Shown here in pieces: positions 17,798 through 26,235 of a stretch of DNA of 64,000 nt. The notes under the pieces were generated by a model. That model worked only from the letters and a program-made list of their open reading frames with translations. It made no database searches and was not told where the DNA came from. The DNA is taken from contig NZ_JAPPVJ010000004.1 in NCBI RefSeq assembly GCF_026711005.1, forward strand, positions 1 through 64,000, given 5' to 3'. The DNA comes from Sphingobacterium sp. UT-1RO-CII-1. GTDB lineage: Bacteria; Bacteroidota; Bacteroidia; Sphingobacteriales; Sphingobacteriaceae. Positions within the stretch are counted from its first letter, which is position 1; every line of letters begins with the position of its first letter. The position numbers and the translations under genes were made by a program.

Positions 17798-18379
17798 TTA
17801 TCTTTTTCCTGGTAAATAAATCTGGAATCCAAGACCAATACCTAAACCTGTACTTTTGTCTCCAGCATTAATATTAGCTTTAGAGTAATTGTATCCAAAG
17901 GTTGTTTCAAGTGCTACGGATCTAGTAACGAAATGAGCGTAACCTAGATTAATACCAAATGCGAATGATACATCGCTACCTGCATTGGCACCTGCGATAC
18001 CGATATCACCTTGAGAAAAGAAACGTCCTGTGGAGCTGGCTCCTTCCGGAAAATAATAACGTACGAATGGGGAGATACCGTAGTTCCAAATGTCATCACC
18101 GTCTTTAACGGATTGAAAGCCTAAGTTCGTTTGCAAACCTAGTGCTATTCCATCAGATACGAAGTAACCTGCTTTTGGCTGCAAAGCAATACCGAAGGAT
18201 TTTCCTTCGAAGCTATAGCCAATATTTCCTAATGCTCCTCCTACCATCCAATTCCCTGTTTTGATAGGTTCCATGCCGACATTTTCTGATGTCTGCGGTC
18301 TTGTTGCGTCAATTTTCTGTGCTTTTGCTCCCAATGTGAAGGCAGCCAATAGCGAAAATAGTAAAGTAAACTTTTTCAT
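17798..18379 (-). CDS. Outer-membrane beta-barrel protein
   Basis: A 193-residue protein with a signal peptide (about 1-20, cleaved near GAKAQ) and alternating hydrophobic strands ending in FQIYLPGKR, the pattern of small OmpA/porin-like barrels. Strand pairs such as WMVGGALGNIGYSFEGKSFG and LGIGLGFQIYL are visible; eight strands would fit. It sits between gldA and gldFG on the same strand, 56 bases after gldA. Whether it works with the Gld transporter is unknown. Confidence 0.8.
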   Translation of the reverse strand: MKKFTLLFSLLAAFTLGAKAQKIDATRPQTSENVGMEPIKTGNWMVGGALGNIGYSFEGKSFGIALQPKAGYFVSDGIALGLQTNLGFQSVKDGDDIWNYGISPFVRYYFPEGASSTGRFFSQGDIGIAGANAGSDVSFAFGINLGYAHFVTRSVALETTFGYNYSKANINAGDKSTGLGIGLGFQIYLPGKR

Positions 18380-18435
18380 AAGCGGTAGTTATTAATATTT
18401 ATAACTATAACACTTATGAGTAAAAAGTGTTTGCT

Positions 18436-19143
18436 TTATTTCGTTAAATTAACAAAAATATTTTCTAGAGATTGTTGCGGGTATAAGGTTTCTTTTTCAG
18501 TGATATCAAAATGAGCTTTAAGTTGGCCTTTATTAATAATGATGACTTCATCACAAATAGCTTCAACTTCTTGCATAATATGTGTAGAGATTAAAACTGT
18601 TTTCTCTTCTCCTAATTTTTTTATTAATGCCCTTATTTCTAATATTTGATTAGGATCTAGGCCAGAGGTTGGCTCGTCGAGTATGAGCACATCAGGATTG
18701 TGTAATATACACATTGCAAGGCCTACTCGTTGTTTGTAACCTTTGGACAATTGGTGTATTTTTTTTGACTGTTCTTCCAGTAAACCAGTTTGTACTATAA
18801 CTTCTTCTATACGTTCTTTTTTATTTTTTATTTTATGGGTTTGAGCTTCAAAATATAAAATTTCACGTACATACATATCCATATACAGCGGATTGTTTTC
18901 AGGTAGATATCCGATTGTTTTTTTTGCTTCTTTGGGGTTCTTTGTTATATCAACTCCATTAATTGTACATGTTCCTGCTGTCGCAGGTAGTAAGCCTGCA
19001 AGTATTTTCATAGTTGTTGACTTACCGGCACCATTTGGCCCAAGAAAACCAATTATACAATTTGTCTTGGTTTTAAATTGGATGTTGTCTAAGGCTTTCT
19101 GTTTGCCGTATATTTTTGATAGTTGTTCGACGTTGAAGGACAT
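18436..19143 (-). CDS. gldA: ABC transporter ATPase, GldA type
   Basis: A 235-residue ATP-binding subunit. Walker A is GPNGAGKST near 34-42, the signature motif is LSKGYKQRVGLA, and Walker B with the D-loop is VLILDEPTSGLDPNQ. It is expected to energise the GldF/GldG membrane part encoded by the fused gene downstream. GldA is the cytoplasmic ATPase of the gliding-associated transporter in Flavobacterium. A generic ABC-2 exporter ATPase would look similar; the nearby GldFG makes the GldA call firm. Confidence 0.87.
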   Translation of the reverse strand: MSFNVEQLSKIYGKQKALDNIQFKTKTNCIIGFLGPNGAGKSTTMKILAGLLPATAGTCTINGVDITKNPKEAKKTIGYLPENNPLYMDMYVREILYFEAQTHKIKNKKERIEEVIVQTGLLEEQSKKIHQLSKGYKQRVGLAMCILHNPDVLILDEPTSGLDPNQILEIRALIKKLGEEKTVLISTHIMQEVEAICDEVIIINKGQLKAHFDITEKETLYPQQSLENIFVNLTK

Positions 19144-19160
19144 GGTTTATCTGTATGTTA

Positions 19161-20189
19161 TCAATTTATATAGGGAGAGGATAACTTTCTTTTTTTTGTA
19201 TAATAGTTTAGTGCTTTGCCAGCTTCTATTGGACGGTCTGTACTGAGTATATCAGCTCCGTTTTCTATATATTCGGCATACATCTGTTCGCCTTTTGACT
19301 TTGCTTGCCTGTCGAGGTTACCCATCGTTCCAAGAATACACATTATTCCATGTTGGTGAAGGGTGTTTATTAGATTGCTGTCTGCTTGACTACTACCAAT
19401 AAAAGCGACAAGACGTGTGTCGGGTATATTATAATCATTAAGTCTTACTAAGTCTTTTTCATTTTTTATACTAGCCGAGATCATAAGATCGGGTGCTAGT
19501 CTATTTACTTTAGCTGCTTGTGCTGCACTATAAGTTATGATTATACTGTTTGCTTCTGCTTTTTTGTTTCTTATAGCATCTATAACTAAGTTATAAGGTA
19601 CATTTTTTTTGACATCAAGTGTGAAAATAACTCTTCCCGCACCCCACTCTAGGGCTTGTTCTAGCGTAGGAATTCTATAGCTGGTTGTTTCTCCTTGATT
19701 ATCTTTTAGTTTTAGCTTTTTTATTGCTTCAAAGCTGTGTTCATTTACTTTTCCTTTCCCTGTACTGGTGCGCTCTAATGTTGCGTCATGCATTAATATT
19801 AATATAGAATCCTTGGTCATATTAATATCGCACTCGATAATTACAGGCATTTTTTTTGCAATATGTTGAAATGTTTCAATCGCATTTTCTGGATAATTCG
19901 AGGCTGGTCCACCACGGTGAGCACTTATAAGTGGTACCCTGTTTTCGGAATAGGTTAAGAACTGGTATAAATCCTCGACTGATTTTAAGTTAAAGTTAGC
20001 GTCGGATATGTTCTTTTGAATGAACTCTCCGTTTTGGTTAGCTCTAAAACAGCTAGTTAAGCTGAGTGTCGTGATACCAAATAGGAATGCTTTTACAAGT
20101 ATTAAACAGATGGAAGAATTTTTTCTTTTGCATGGCGTATGAGGTATGCTGTTATTCCGAATGAAAAAAGACTTAAATAGTTTCAGCAT
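19161..20189 (-). CDS. Glycerophosphodiester phosphodiesterase lipoprotein
   Basis: GDPD-family enzyme that cuts glycerophosphodiesters to glycerol-3-phosphate and an alcohol. The catalytic HRGG (SAHRGGPASNYPENA, about 91-105), the metal ligands ECDINMTKD and the second histidine in MHDATLERTSTG are intact. A hydrophobic stretch and lipobox LTSC near 45-48 indicate lipid anchoring, after an unusually long basic N-terminus. The start overlaps the aroK stop by 17 bases, so translation may be coupled; no closer start codon was seen. It ends 18 bases before gldA. Confidence 0.88.
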   Translation of the reverse strand: MLKLFKSFFIRNNSIPHTPCKRKNSSICLILVKAFLFGITTLSLTSCFRANQNGEFIQKNISDANFNLKSVEDLYQFLTYSENRVPLISAHRGGPASNYPENAIETFQHIAKKMPVIIECDINMTKDSILILMHDATLERTSTGKGKVNEHSFEAIKKLKLKDNQGETTSYRIPTLEQALEWGAGRVIFTLDVKKNVPYNLVIDAIRNKKAEANSIIITYSAAQAAKVNRLAPDLMISASIKNEKDLVRLNDYNIPDTRLVAFIGSSQADSNLINTLHQHGIMCILGTMGNLDRQAKSKGEQMYAEYIENGADILSTDRPIEAGKALNYYTKKRKLSSPYIN

Positions 20190-20694
20190 GTACTTTTATA
20201 ATTTGATGAATACTTTCCACGTTACTATTAAGTTGGTCTATTGCTATATGGGCACGTTTGTAGTAGGGTTCTCTTTCAGCAAGTTTAGTTTCTATGAAAT
20301 GGAGTAACTTGTCTCCGGTTAATCCTTTCAAGGCCGGTCTGCTTGAGATGTTAGACTGTTGTAGCCTAGCGTGTAATGCTTTAGGGGATAGTTGTAAATA
20401 AACCGCTATACCATTATCTCTAATCCAGTCCATATTGTCAAAATAGCAGGGGCTCCCACCACCTGTAGAGACTACTGTATTTGTTTCGGACATTTCCCGA
20501 AGCACATGTTGTTCAAACTCTCGAAATTTATCTTCTCCATATTGTTGAAAGTAATCGGGGATGGACATGCCAATTTTCTCAACAATAACTTGATCCATGT
20601 CGATGAATTTTCTATCTAAGCGTTTGGCTAGTTTTTTGCCGAGAGTGGTTTTCCCACTTCCCATAAATCCGATTAAAAAAATAGGCTTTTCCAT
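20173..20694 (-). CDS. aroK: Shikimate kinase
   Basis: Phosphorylates shikimate to shikimate 3-phosphate in aromatic amino acid synthesis. Walker A GFMGSGKTT is at 9-17, the magnesium/shikimate-binding DMD at about 32-34, the shikimate-contact STGGGSP near 79-85, and the lid arginine in SSRPAL. The 173-residue length is standard. The start codon shares one base with the stop of the DoxX-like gene (TAATG), and the GDPD gene overlaps its end, giving a tightly packed operon. Confidence 0.95.
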   Translation of the reverse strand: MEKPIFLIGFMGSGKTTLGKKLAKRLDRKFIDMDQVIVEKIGMSIPDYFQQYGEDKFREFEQHVLREMSETNTVVSTGGGSPCYFDNMDWIRDNGIAVYLQLSPKALHARLQQSNISSRPALKGLTGDKLLHFIETKLAEREPYYKRAHIAIDQLNSNVESIHQIIKVHAETI

Positions 20695-21893
20695 TATTTA
20701 CTGAAAAAATCTTTCTCTAATTCTTCCTTTGAAGGGAAGGTTAATTTTGACCATTTTTTTTCTATTACGCCATTACGCATTAAAAGAATACCAGGGTTAG
20801 AACGGACCATACTTTTTAGTGGTATTGCATCAGCATAAAAAGTTTCTAATACTAAATCCATTTCGTCGTCCAAACGGCTTGCTGTTTGGGAAGAGCTAGC
20901 TGTAAGTAGAGTTGCCCTTAAATTGTAATCAGTAGCAAGGTCACGTATTGTTGTGTTTATACGATCGAGAGCAATTATGTCTGCTGTATTTAGTTTATCT
21001 GCATATGTACTTACAACTACAAAGTTATAATAAGGGTTTGTGATAATTTCTTGTGTTACATCATTTCCTTCGGCATCAGATATTAATAAATCTGGGATAG
21101 GGATCTCGTAACCTTTCTTTATCAATCTTGAACTGGGCTCTCCTTGTATTTCCCAATTATCATCCTCCCATATACCGTCCATATACTCTTTGTCTGTTAC
21201 TTTTTTACTTTCACCGTTTGTCTTATTCTTAATAGTGTATATATATTCATAAACATCACTTTCCTCACCTTCTGGTAAAACCATAAGTTGGGGTATATTA
21301 TTGCCTTCTTTGTAGGGTAGGAAGTCAATAAAGGGTAAAAACATAAAAGTGTATATGCCTATTCCAAAGGATAAAATAATAGTTAGGGCTGAAATGAATT
21401 TTTTCAAACCTCCATTAGGAATAATCGGTGTAATTCGGTCTCTATATATAAAAATTATTAAAATGAAAGCCAGTAGTATGATGTCTTTCCCGAATGACTG
21501 CCATGGGGTTAGAGGTATGGCATCTCCAAAACAGCCACAAGAAGTAACTACTTCGAAAAATGCGGAGTAGAATGTTAAAAAAGTGAAAAAGATAATTAAC
21601 AATAGTAAACCCCATGCAACTTTCTGGCGAGCAAAGCCCAAGAGTAAAAAAGCGCCTAACAAGATTTCGAAACCGCATATGAAGATCGCAATCCAAGCAC
21701 TGTAATCGTTTAGAAAATTTAGGTGGAAAACTTGAAAATACTCTTCGAGCTTGTAACCAAAACCGGTAGGATCATTTGCTTTGATAAAACCTGAAAATAT
21801 AAATAAAGAGCCCACGAATAGGCGACTAATGCCTAGTATTATATCTATAGTACTTGTTTTTTTACTGCGTGTAGGGTTGAAGTCTGTTTCCAT
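20694..21893 (-). CDS. DoxX/MauE-like membrane protein with C-terminal thioredoxin-like domain
   Basis: A 399-residue inner-membrane protein. The N-terminal half has four to five helices of the DoxX/MauE type, including VTSCGCFGDAIPLTPWQSFGKD with a C-x-C pair typical of MauE-related redox proteins. The remaining part (about 180-399) is soluble; its end (NPGILLMRNGVIEKKWSKL) resembles the last strand and helix of a thioredoxin fold, but no CxxC is present. Such proteins are common in Bacteroidota beside shikimate kinase. A role in electron supply or envelope redox is inferred. Confidence 0.75.
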   Translation of the reverse strand: METDFNPTRSKKTSTIDIILGISRLFVGSLFIFSGFIKANDPTGFGYKLEEYFQVFHLNFLNDYSAWIAIFICGFEILLGAFLLLGFARQKVAWGLLLLIIFFTFLTFYSAFFEVVTSCGCFGDAIPLTPWQSFGKDIILLAFILIIFIYRDRITPIIPNGGLKKFISALTIILSFGIGIYTFMFLPFIDFLPYKEGNNIPQLMVLPEGEESDVYEYIYTIKNKTNGESKKVTDKEYMDGIWEDDNWEIQGEPSSRLIKKGYEIPIPDLLISDAEGNDVTQEIITNPYYNFVVVSTYADKLNTADIIALDRINTTIRDLATDYNLRATLLTASSSQTASRLDDEMDLVLETFYADAIPLKSMVRSNPGILLMRNGVIEKKWSKLTFPSKEELEKDFFSK

Positions 21894-22589
21894 GTTTTTA
21901 TTTTTGAACGGCTTATCCTACTTTAAATTATGCAGAAAAGACATAATTTAAAGTGTGTTGTATGTATGTCAATATATTCTTTGGTAATAACGTACCTTTT
22001 TTTTAAAAAAATCATCTGGTTCTGCTTTTCTCCTTATTCATGCTATAATATAGGCTTGATTTATGCCTGACGAAGGAAATGTGATATGCCAGATTGTGCC
22101 ATGTTTTTCTGTTTTTTAAAAATAAATTTTTATGATAAGAAATTACATTGTTGTACTCTATAATGATGTTCATTTACTGATTTGATTCATTATAGTGACT
22201 TTGACAAATATAATGAGAATATGTTATTTAGTTAAATAGAGAACTGGGACAATTGTTTTAATTTACTTAGATATTATAGTAAAGATTTTTTGTTGTTTAC
22301 TTAGACGGCAAACGTTGTGATTTTTAATAGGTGATCCATTAATCATTATGGTTTAAGATAATTCTAAGTCGATTTTATGCACGGTTAATGAAATTTTAGC
22401 ATTAATTTTAAATACGTATAAAAGAATACTTTATTTCAATGCAAGTACTTATTCTCGTATTTTTTTATAAACAGGATAAAAATGAATGACGATGGAATTG
22501 CATTTATTAGTTTTGAGGTGAGGTATTGCGTTTGCAACTGTATTTTACGGAAAAATGAACGTGTTAGATCGTGATATAAAAAATTAAGT
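21894..22589. other. Long intergenic region
   Basis: Nearly 700 bases between the divergent DoxX-like gene and the HipA-like module. It is very AT-rich, with no protein-like frame, no tRNA and no strong hairpin with T-tract that I can see. Its length is unusual here, where most gaps are under 250 bases. Confidence 0.5.
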
Positions 22590-23387
22590 ATGAAAGTGTT
22601 TAAACCTGAGATTCGGGATGTGCATGTAACCCGATATATTCAGCCTTTTAGAGAAGGAGGGTCATTGCCCGGATTAATCGATGCCGATGACGGCTTTAGT
22701 TATGTTTTAAAGTTTAGGGGGGCCGGACAGGGGAAAAAAGCATTAATTGCAGAGCTTATTGGTGGTGAGTTGGCACGTTTTTTAGATTTGAGAATGCCTG
22801 AAATGGTGTTCGCAGAGCTTGATGAGTCTTTTGCTAGGACCGAACCTGACGAAGAGATACAAGATTTATTGCGATTTTCGGTCGGGAAAAATTTAGCAGT
22901 TCATTTTTTAAACGGTGCGATAACTTTTGATGCAAATGTGGATGAGGTTTCGGCAAATGAAGCTTCTAAAATAGTATGGTTTGATGCGTTGATGATGAAT
23001 GTTGACCGTACCGTGCGGAATACAAATATGTTGATATGGAAAAATGAACTTTGGTTAATTGATCATGGAGCCTCTTTGTATTTTCATCACGCGTGGGACA
23101 ACTGGGAAGAGCAAGCCGCAAAACCATTCATTCAGATAAAAGATCATGTTTTATTGTCCTATGCGACAACTGTACGAGAGGTGGACGATATGTATAGAAA
23201 AGTATTTACGGAGGAAAATATTAGAAATGTTCTTTCCATTATTCCGGATGAATGGTTGATTGAAGAAGGAAGGGATTTGAATGCAGATGAGGTGCGCGAT
23301 GTATATGCTGCTTTTTTAATGACAAGATTGGCAAATTCGGATAAATTTATAAGACAGATAGAACATGAGCGAGAGAACCGTATATGA
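22590..23387 (+). CDS. HipA-like kinase-fold protein
   Basis: A 265-residue protein related to the C-terminal kinase lobe of HipA and PI3/4-kinase-like folds. The catalytic block is at 132-146 (DALMMNVDRTVRNTN, with Asp139 and Asn144 in the places of the catalytic Asp and metal-binding Asn) and the metal-binding Asp158 is in LIDHG. The N-terminal nucleotide-binding part has YVLKFRGAG near 39-46. Unlike the HipA toxin it lacks the N-terminal HipA-1 domain and has no HipB partner; instead the next gene, DUF3037, overlaps its end by 23 bases. Kinase activity is predicted, the substrate is unknown. Confidence 0.8.
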   Translation: MKVFKPEIRDVHVTRYIQPFREGGSLPGLIDADDGFSYVLKFRGAGQGKKALIAELIGGELARFLDLRMPEMVFAELDESFARTEPDEEIQDLLRFSVGKNLAVHFLNGAITFDANVDEVSANEASKIVWFDALMMNVDRTVRNTNMLIWKNELWLIDHGASLYFHHAWDNWEEQAAKPFIQIKDHVLLSYATTVREVDDMYRKVFTEENIRNVLSIIPDEWLIEEGRDLNADEVRDVYAAFLMTRLANSDKFIRQIEHERENRI

Positions 23388-23748
23388 GTATGCTGTGGTA
23401 CGAGTCGTACCTCGTGTGGAGCGTGAAGAGTTTATAAATGTCGGTGTAGCATTGTATTGTAGAAATCAAAAGTTTGCGGGCTTTAAATATTTTTTAGATG
23501 AAGCAAAATGTAAGTCAATTGATCCGACTATAGACTTGAAGTTGATTGAAAGGCATTTAGATTCATTTTATCGCATTTGTATAGGAGATAAATCGGGTGG
23601 TAAGTTGGCAACATTAGACCAAGCAGAGCGGTTTAGGTGGTTAACGGCTAAACGTAGCACTATAATCCAATGCTCGCTTGTTCATCCAGGCAGTTGTATT
23701 TCTGCTGAAGCCACCTTGAATGAGTTATTTGAAAAATTAGTCTTATAG
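23365..23748 (+). CDS. DUF3037 protein
   Basis: A 127-residue protein of the DUF3037 family, with the typical opening YEYAVVRVVPRVEREEFINVG-like segment (residues 7-26) and conserved core ALYCRNQKFAGFKY. No known catalytic motif is visible. Its start lies 23 bases inside the end of the HipA-like gene, so the two are translationally coupled and probably act together. The ATG at 23365 gives a family-typical N-terminus. The function of DUF3037 is not known. Confidence 0.85.
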   Translation: MSERTVYEYAVVRVVPRVEREEFINVGVALYCRNQKFAGFKYFLDEAKCKSIDPTIDLKLIERHLDSFYRICIGDKSGGKLATLDQAERFRWLTAKRSTIIQCSLVHPGSCISAEATLNELFEKLVL

Positions 23749-23817
23749 AAATGTTAGATTTTTTAATGCTTATCTTACCTTTGGTTGTCAAAAGCCCATT
23801 TAATTGGTTTTAAAGCT

Positions 23818-24627
23818 ATGAGAAATTTTTATCTACATATATATCAAAAACAACAAGAGATGCAGGATATGCCTAGTAATAAGCGAATTGCATCTTGGGC
23901 GATGGGAGTAATACATTTGTTGTTTCCGGAACGTGCTGCTTTAGGTTTTCCCAATGTAGAGGCTGTTCAGCATGCATTTGAAGAAGCAGAAGCAGAACTT
24001 TTAGAGCTATTGTTAAAAACGAAGGCTTGTTCACATTGTGATAATCATCGTGTCTCTAAAGAGTTCTTTATGGATTTACCTAAAATTTATGAGACCATGC
24101 ATACCGACGCACAGGCTATCATGAATGGTGATCCAGCAGCAAGAAGTCTGCGAGAAGTTATTCGGACTTACCCTGGTTTTATGGCAATTTGTGTTTATCG
24201 AATGGCACATCAGCTTTGGAAGGCAGGAATTCCTCTAATACCGCGTATTCTTACGGAATATGCGCACTCTAAGACAGGTATCGATATACATCCCGGTGCT
24301 CGTATTGGTGAGTACTTATATATAGATCATGGTACAGGCTTAGTTATAGGTGAAACTTGTATTATAGGCGATCATGTTAAGCTTTATCAGGGGGTAACTT
24401 TAGGAGCTCTTAGTGTGGAGAAAAGTATGACTGATACTCAGCGGCATCCTATTATCGAGGATCACGTTATTATTTATGCTGGGGCTACTATTCTTGGCGG
24501 AAAAACAGTGATAGGCCATCATTCGGTTATTGGTGGTAACGTTTGGTTAACTTCTAGTATTGAGCCCTATACTACGGTTTACCATCAGCCTAATTCTAAA
24601 TTCGTTTATGCAGAAGGTGATAGTTAA
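23818..24627 (+). CDS. cysE: Serine O-acetyltransferase
   Basis: Acetylates L-serine with acetyl-CoA, the first step of cysteine synthesis. The C-terminal half is a left-handed beta-helix of hexapeptide repeats ([35 protein letters not shown]), with the catalytic His in the [10 protein letters not shown] segment. The frame is open from a TTG at 23785, but the ATG at 23818 gives a normal 269-residue protein and is preferred. cysM follows 20 bases later, so both steps are in one operon. It resembles the EpsC-type enzymes more than E. coli CysE in length and N-terminus. Confidence 0.92.
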   Translation: MRNFYLHIYQKQQEMQDMPSNKRIASWAMGVIHLLFPERAALGFPNVEAVQHAFEEAEAELLELLLKTKACSHCDNHRVSKEFFMDLPKIYETMHTDAQAIMNGDPAARSLREVIRTYPGFMAICVYRMAHQLWKAGIPLIPRILTEYAHSKTGIDIHPGARIGEYLYIDHGTGLVIGETCIIGDHVKLYQGVTLGALSVEKSMTDTQRHPIIEDHVIIYAGATILGGKTVIGHHSVIGGNVWLTSSIEPYTTVYHQPNSKFVYAEGDS

Positions 24628-24647
24628 TTTTAATTATATATATACAA

Positions 24648-25520
24648 ATGAATAAGTTGATCGACACTATTGGTAATACTCCGCTTGTTGAGATTACTAG
24701 TTTTCATGATAATCCCAATGTACGTATTTTTGCAAAACTAGAGGGGAATAATCCCGCGGGATCCGTGAAGGATAGGGCTGCACTTAATATGATCCGTTCG
24801 GCTTTAGACCGAGGTGAAATAACCAAAGAAACTAAGCTTATTGAAGCTACCTCAGGCAATACAGGGATTGCTCTAGCGATGATTGCTTGTCTATATGGTT
24901 TAAATTTAGAGTTAGTTATGCCGAGTTCTTCAACAAGAGAGCGGACTTTAACCATGGAAGCCTATGGAGCTAAAGTAACCTTATTGGAGTCGATGGAGAT
25001 TTGTCGTGATTATGCCGAAGAGAAGGCTGCTACAGGAGAGTATTTTATTCTAAATCAATTTGCTAATCCTGATAATTATTTAGCCCATTTAAAAACAACT
25101 GGGCCAGAGATTTGGCAAGACACTAACGGAACGATCACGCACTTTGTGAGCGCTATGGGAACAACGGGGACTATTATGGGCTGCTCGATGTATTTAAAAG
25201 AACAGAATCCAGATGTACAAATAGTCGGATGTCAGCCTACTGAAGAATCTTCAATACCGGGGATTAGACGTTGGCCAACGGCTTATTTGCCTAAAATTTT
25301 TGATGCTTCACGTGTAGACCGTGTTATTGATGTTTCTCAAGCTGATGCTACCGAGAAGGCACGTTTGTTGGTAAAACAGGAAGGTTTGTTTTCGGGGATG
25401 AGTACGGGGGGCGCTTTCCATGCAGCTTTAGAAGTGGCAAAAGATTTGGATGAGGGAGTTATTGTATTCATTGCTTGTGATCGTGGAGACAGATACCTGA
25501 GTTCTGATCTGTTTGGGTAG
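24648..25520 (+). CDS. cysM: Cysteine synthase B
   Basis: PLP enzyme making cysteine from O-acetylserine and sulfide or thiosulfate. The PLP lysine is Lys41 in NNPAGSVKDRAA, a sequence characteristic of CysM rather than CysK. The substrate loop TSGNTGIALA and phosphate-binding GTTGTIMG are intact. It follows cysE in the same operon and is full length at 290 residues. CysM-type enzymes can use thiosulfate, but this cannot be shown from sequence alone. Confidence 0.93.
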   Translation: MNKLIDTIGNTPLVEITSFHDNPNVRIFAKLEGNNPAGSVKDRAALNMIRSALDRGEITKETKLIEATSGNTGIALAMIACLYGLNLELVMPSSSTRERTLTMEAYGAKVTLLESMEICRDYAEEKAATGEYFILNQFANPDNYLAHLKTTGPEIWQDTNGTITHFVSAMGTTGTIMGCSMYLKEQNPDVQIVGCQPTEESSIPGIRRWPTAYLPKIFDASRVDRVIDVSQADATEKARLLVKQEGLFSGMSTGGAFHAALEVAKDLDEGVIVFIACDRGDRYLSSDLFG

Positions 25521-25554
25521 CTCAACGTTGGCTGTATACTAAAAGTAGTTAATT

Positions 25555-26235
25555 ATGAGGATATTGCTGGTCGAAGATGAAGTGCGTATGGCCGAGATGA
25601 TAAAGAGGGGGCTGGAGGAGTACGATTTTGAGGTCTTAGTGGCTTTTGATGGAGAGATGGGGAAAAAGATGGCTTTGTCAATGATGCCTGATTTAATCAT
25701 TATGGACCTTATATTACCTAAAATAAACGGACTGGATCTCTGCAAAGAAATTAAAGCTACTATGCCAGAGTTGCCTATTATTATGCTGACAGCTTTAGGC
25801 ACTACTGACGATAAGGTGGAAGGTTTTGATGCAGGTGCAAATGATTATTTAGTAAAACCTTTTGATTTTCGTGAACTTCATGTTAGGATCCGGGCGTTGT
25901 TGCAGCGCAATTCACAAAATACAAGCCAGATGGGGTATGTGTTGCGAATTGCCGATCTAGAGATGAATGTACAAACCAAAGTGGTAAAACGTGCCGATCA
26001 AATTATTGATTTAACTCCTAAAGAGTTTCGACTTTTGGAGTATTTTCTCCGTAATCAATCTCGGGTGCTTTCAAGAGCGGAGATTGGAGAAAAAGTCTGG
26101 GATACCACATTTGATACGGGGACTAATTTTATAGATGTATACATAAATTATTTACGTAAGAAAATTGATAGAAACTTTTCGGTTCCTTTAATTCATACGA
26201 AATCAGGCATGGGCTTTATATTGACAGATCAATGA
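25555..26235 (+). CDS. OmpR-family response regulator
   Basis: A 226-residue two-component regulator. The receiver domain has the acidic pair Glu7-Asp8, the phospho-acceptor Asp51 in IIMDLILPK, the conserved Thr of TAL and Lys of VKPFD. The C-terminal winged helix (about 130-226) includes LTPKEFRLLEYFLRN and the recognition segment TNFIDVYINYLRKKID. The stop overlaps the kinase start (ATGA). Tandem 11-base repeats just beyond the kinase gene, in front of mgtC-mgtA, are the likely target. Confidence 0.93.
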   Translation: MRILLVEDEVRMAEMIKRGLEEYDFEVLVAFDGEMGKKMALSMMPDLIIMDLILPKINGLDLCKEIKATMPELPIIMLTALGTTDDKVEGFDAGANDYLVKPFDFRELHVRIRALLQRNSQNTSQMGYVLRIADLEMNVQTKVVKRADQIIDLTPKEFRLLEYFLRNQSRVLSRAEIGEKVWDTTFDTGTNFIDVYINYLRKKIDRNFSVPLIHTKSGMGFILTDQ

